Below are positions 5,407-7,915 of a stretch of DNA of 7,915 bases, piece after piece (position 1 is the stretch's first letter; each line of letters starts with the position of its first letter). This stretch comes from Bifidobacterium sp. UBA744. GTDB lineage: Bacteria > Actinomycetota > Actinomycetes > Actinomycetales > Bifidobacteriaceae. Below the pieces are notes generated by a model. It was given only the letters and a program-made list of their open reading frames with translations, was not told the DNA's origin and did no database searches. The translations under genes and the position numbers were made by a program. The stretch is from positions 14,759 through 22,673 of the forward strand of contig DBKS01000054.1 in the NCBI GenBank assembly GCA_002298605.1, read 5' to 3'.

Positions 5407-6389
5407 GCAGCATCGTCGAATCGGTTTCCGTTCCCGTTCCCTCCGCGGTGCCCGCCAATCCCACGGACGGCATCAAGTTGGTGGATCCGGCGAACGTCGC
5501 CAAGAAGGCGGGTCGTTCCATTTCGCAGTCGATGGATTCCACCTTGCAGTCCGCCGGCTGGTCGCACGCCAAATACATGATCTCCAAAGTGATCGGCATG
5601 CTGGTGCTGCTGGTGCTGGCGGTCATCACGGTCTTCCCTGTGTATTACTCCTTCGCCGGAGCGCTGATGAAGCAGCAGGACATCGCATCCTATCCGCCGG
5701 CCATCTGGCCCGAGCATGGCATCACCGGCTCGAACCTCGCCACCGCCGCGCAAATCATTCCGCTGCTGCGCCAATACATCAACTCCTTCGGGTCCACGCT
5801 GGTGATCACCGTCGCGCAGATCTTCACGGCCACGCTGGTTGCCTACGCGCTGACCATTCTCAAGGTCAAGGGCGCCAAGGTCTGGTTCGCGTTTTTCCTC
5901 GGCACCATGATGATCCCCGGCGAGTCCGTGATCATCCCCAACTACCTGACGATCTCGTCGCTGGGCATGCGCAACACCTTCCTCGCGCTGGTGCTGCCGT
6001 TCCTCGCCTCCGGCTTCGGCATCTTCATGATGTATTCGTTCATGCAGCAGTTCCCCATGGAGCTGGTTGAGGCGGCCCGCATCGACGGCGCCTCCAACCT
6101 GCGCCTGCTGTGGTCGATCGTGCTGCCGTTGTGCCGCCCGGCCATCGCATCGCTGGGCATCTACACCTTTCTGACCCATTGGAACGGCTTCTTCTGGCCG
6201 CTGCTGGTCACCGAAACCCCGGAAATGCAGACCATCCAGATCGGCATTACGCAGCTGCAGTCGCCCGATGAGTTCAATCCCGGCCTGATCATGGCCGGCG
6301 CGGTGCTCGCGGTGATCCCCACGCTGTTCATCGTGGTCCTCGGCCAGCGTCAGATCGTGCGCGGTCTGACCGCCGGCTCCAGCAAGTGA
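5403..6389 (+). CDS. ugpE: Glycerol-3-phosphate/glycerophosphodiester-type ABC transporter permease UgpE
   Basis: The 328-residue permease of the MalG/UgpE family is the partner of the UgpA-like subunit. A polar N-terminal tail of about 58 residues precedes helices at about 62-84, 131-152, 161-178, 197-215, 245-262 and 294-314. The EAA loop is EAARIDGAS (223-231) with LPL at 241-243, followed by HWNGFFWPLL (259-268), close to the NQYLWPLL of E. coli UgpE. The C-terminal RQIVRGLTAG (316-325) matches the QRAFVRGL end of the family. E. coli UgpE is about 281 residues, so the tail is extra. Its ATG overlaps the ugpA stop by 4 nt, and AAGAAGG (5386-5392) lies 10 nt upstream, so translation is likely coupled to ugpA. 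No ATPase follows. Confidence 0.86.
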   Translation: MSSIVESVSVPVPSAVPANPTDGIKLVDPANVAKKAGRSISQSMDSTLQSAGWSHAKYMISKVIGMLVLLVLAVITVFPVYYSFAGALMKQQDIASYPPAIWPEHGITGSNLATAAQIIPLLRQYINSFGSTLVITVAQIFTATLVAYALTILKVKGAKVWFAFFLGTMMIPGESVIIPNYLTISSLGMRNTFLALVLPFLASGFGIFMMYSFMQQFPMELVEAARIDGASNLRLLWSIVLPLCRPAIASLGIYTFLTHWNGFFWPLLVTETPEMQTIQIGITQLQSPDEFNPGLIMAGAVLAVIPTLFIVVLGQRQIVRGLTAGSSK

Positions 6390-6402
6390 CGGGCCATCGT
6401 CC

Positions 6403-6414
6403 GTCGTCGACGAC
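6403..6414. repeat. 12-bp palindrome in the ugpE-ugpB gap
   Basis: GTCGTC is followed directly by its reverse complement GACGAC, 13 nt after the ugpE stop. It could fold into a small hairpin or act as a protein site. The 67-nt gap otherwise holds only the ugpB ribosome-binding site AAGGAG (6442-6447), and no clear extra promoter was seen. Confidence 0.3.
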
Positions 6415-6456
6415 CGGCTCATTGAGATTTCAAGTAATAACAAGGAGAAAACCACT

Positions 6457-7815
6457 ATGAAGAAGATCGCACGACTGGCGGTGGCCGCGGTGGCCGCCGC
6501 TGCTATGATCGCGCCGATGGCGGGCTGCGGAGCCACGCAGGCCAGCACGCCCAAGGAGGCGGACGGTTCGATCACCGTCAACTTCTGGCATTCGATGTCC
6601 GGCACCAACGGCAAAACCCTCGACACGCTGATCCAGAAATTCAACGATCAGAACAAGGGCAAGATCACCGTCAAAGGCACCTTCCAGGGCAAGTACGACG
6701 ACACGATCACCAAGTACAAGTCCGCCGTGCAGTCCGAATCCACCCCGAGCCTCATCCAGATCTACGATATCGGCTCGCGTTTCATGATGGATTCCTCCAC
6801 CGTCACCCCGATGCAGAACTTCATCGACAAGGACGGCTACGACGTCTCCGACCTTCAGCCCAACGTCGCCGGCTACTATTCGGTGAACGACAAGTTGTGG
6901 TCGATGCCGTTCAACACCTCCATGCCGGTGCTGTACTACAACAAGGACCTGTTCAAGCAGGCCGGACTTGACCCGGACAAGGCGCCCGCCACGCTCGACG
7001 AGGTGAAGGCCGCCGCCGAGAAGCTGTCCGCAAAGAACGGCGGTCCCGCGCAGTACGGCTTCAACGCCGCCATCTACGGCTGGTACGTGGAGCAGGAGAT
7101 CGCAGCCTCCGGCGAACAGTACTGCACGCCCGAGAACGGCCGCAAGTCCGACCGCGCCACCGCCTTCACCTTCGACAACGACTCCGCCGTGACCTTCCTC
7201 AATTGGTGGAAGGGCATGGTCGACGCGGGCATCGCCGGCAACACCGGTACCGACACCAGCGCCGCGACCAACGCCTTCGAAACCGGCACCGTCGGCATCA
7301 CCCTCGAATCCACCGCCTCGCTGGCCGGCATCATGTCCGCGGCCAAGGAGAAGGGCTTCGAAGTCGGCGTGGGCAACTATCCGAAGATCTCCGACAACGA
7401 CTCCGGCCCGATCATCGGCGGCGCCTCGCTGTGGATCTCGAATGTAAAGCACTCCGACGAGGAGCAGAACGCCGCCTGGCAGTTCGTCAAGTTCCTCTCC
7501 TTGCCTGAGAACCAGGCTGTGTGGCACACCGGCACCGGTTACTTCCCGACCTCCAAGAAGGCGCTGGAGGATCCGGTCGACCAGCAGTGGCGTCAGCAGT
7601 ACCCGCAGTTCGACGTGGCTGTCAAGCAGCTCGAGAGCACGAAGCTGTCCACCGCAACGCAGGGTTGCTCGGCCGGCGTGATGCCGCAGGCCCGCAAGGC
7701 CGTTGAGAAGGCATTGGAGCAGGTGTTCCAGGGCTCCGATCCCAAGACCGCGCTGTCCGAGCAGGTCAAGGAGATGCAGACCGCGCTCGACGACTACAAC
7801 AACTCCGTGAAGTGA
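6457..7815 (+). CDS. ugpB: UgpB-type substrate-binding lipoprotein, probably for glycerophosphocholine or similar
   Basis: The 452-residue family 1 solute-binding protein is anchored outside the membrane by Cys24 (lipobox MAGC, hydrophobic segment 7-22). It lines up well with E. coli UgpB as I recall it: FWHSMSG (43-49), PFNTSMPVLYYNKD (151-164), IIGGASLW (319-326), GTGYFPTSKK (359-368) and MPQARKAVE (409-417). Positions matching the E. coli ligand residues are Tyr80, Asp104 (Glu in E. coli), Ser155, Leu180 (Trp in E. coli), Ser285, Gly322, Tyr362 and Arg413. The Trp-to-Leu change is the one associated with glycerophosphocholine binding in Mycobacterium tuberculosis UgpB. Two further Cys (223, 404) lie in the exported domain. 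AAGGAG lies 9 nt before the start. It is last in the operon, unlike E. coli where ugpB is first. Confidence 0.9.
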   Translation: MKKIARLAVAAVAAAAMIAPMAGCGATQASTPKEADGSITVNFWHSMSGTNGKTLDTLIQKFNDQNKGKITVKGTFQGKYDDTITKYKSAVQSESTPSLIQIYDIGSRFMMDSSTVTPMQNFIDKDGYDVSDLQPNVAGYYSVNDKLWSMPFNTSMPVLYYNKDLFKQAGLDPDKAPATLDEVKAAAEKLSAKNGGPAQYGFNAAIYGWYVEQEIAASGEQYCTPENGRKSDRATAFTFDNDSAVTFLNWWKGMVDAGIAGNTGTDTSAATNAFETGTVGITLESTASLAGIMSAAKEKGFEVGVGNYPKISDNDSGPIIGGASLWISNVKHSDEEQNAAWQFVKFLSLPENQAVWHTGTGYFPTSKKALEDPVDQQWRQQYPQFDVAVKQLESTKLSTATQGCSAGVMPQARKAVEKALEQVFQGSDPKTALSEQVKEMQTALDDYNNSVK

Positions 7816-7900
7816 CGCAAGCGATGGCTGTGCGCCACGGCGGGTTTTCGGCGTCATGCTGAGCGCCCGCGCGGGCTCTGCAGGCCGCCACGTGCGTCAC
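7812..7900 (+). other. Inverted repeats after ugpB, possible transcript-end structure
   Basis: GTGACGCA (7812-7819, overlapping the stop codon) is the exact complement of TGCGTCAC (7893-7900). Between them lies the palindrome GCCCGCGCGGGC (7865-7876), which could form a small hairpin with a GCGC loop. TTTT at 7845-7848 follows only a weak TGGC/GCCA stem (7825-7837). None of these is a convincing Rho-independent terminator. No gene start is evident before the window ends at 7915. Confidence 0.3.
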
Positions 7901-7915
7901 GAACGATGAGGTCCC

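Noticed and set aside
5271..6644. 457-codon minus-strand frame opposite ugpE
   Set aside because: His/Gly/Arg/Gln-rich antisense shadow spanning the ugpE-ugpB boundary; ugpE and ugpB are clear on the other strand.
6430..7857. 475-codon minus-strand frame opposite ugpB
   Set aside because: Antisense frame created by codon bias of ugpB; Gly/Val/Leu-rich with no domain or start signal.

Overview
The window reads as a high-GC actinobacterial chromosome segment, most likely Bifidobacterium. This genus call is an inference from the strong GC bias at third codon positions, A/G-rich Shine-Dalgarno sites such as AAAGGAGG, and the general character of the proteins. The species cannot be named from the sequence. 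All seven real genes are on the + strand, and there is no sign of mobile elements, CRISPR, tRNA or rRNA.

Region 1 (1-2882) is a polar amino-acid ABC importer of the glutamate type: lipoprotein binding protein (gluB-like, 194-1156), then two permeases (gluC-like 1334-2005 and gluD-like 1996-2814) that overlap by 10 nt. A promoter-like TATAAT at 64-69 precedes gluB. A 14-bp stem-loop (1210-1241) sits in the 177-nt gap between gluB and gluC, a usual way to make more binding protein than permease. The ATPase is not in the window; it may lie just upstream.

Region 2 (2883-4165) is one gene for a membrane-anchored glycerophosphodiester phosphodiesterase (3026-4087). It has an A-rich, T-poor leader and ends at a good Rho-independent terminator (4128-4165).

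Region 3 (4166-4425) is a gene-free regulatory stretch in front of the next operon. It holds an imperfect direct repeat (two copies of a CGCCGAA...AAGTTAAC block offset by 33-34 bp) and a perfect 13-bp inverted repeat with a 12-nt spacer. These are the most notable non-coding signals in the window.

Region 4 (4426-7815) is a UgpAEB-type importer: two permeases overlapping by ATGA, then a binding lipoprotein that resembles E. coli UgpB at nearly all known ligand positions. Two ligand positions differ: Leu replaces the Trp and Asp replaces the Glu of the E. coli protein. This points to glycerophosphocholine or another glycerophosphodiester as substrate rather than free glycerol-3-phosphate. With the neighbouring phosphodiesterase, the likely pathway is uptake of glycerophosphodiesters (for example from host or dietary phospholipid), then hydrolysis to glycerol-3-phosphate plus the alcohol. 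No ugpC-type ATPase is present.

Nothing here looks like an entirely new system. The interest lies in the predicted substrate of the Ugp importer, the split gene arrangement relative to E. coli ugpBAECQ, and the unexplained repeats in the ugp regulatory region.
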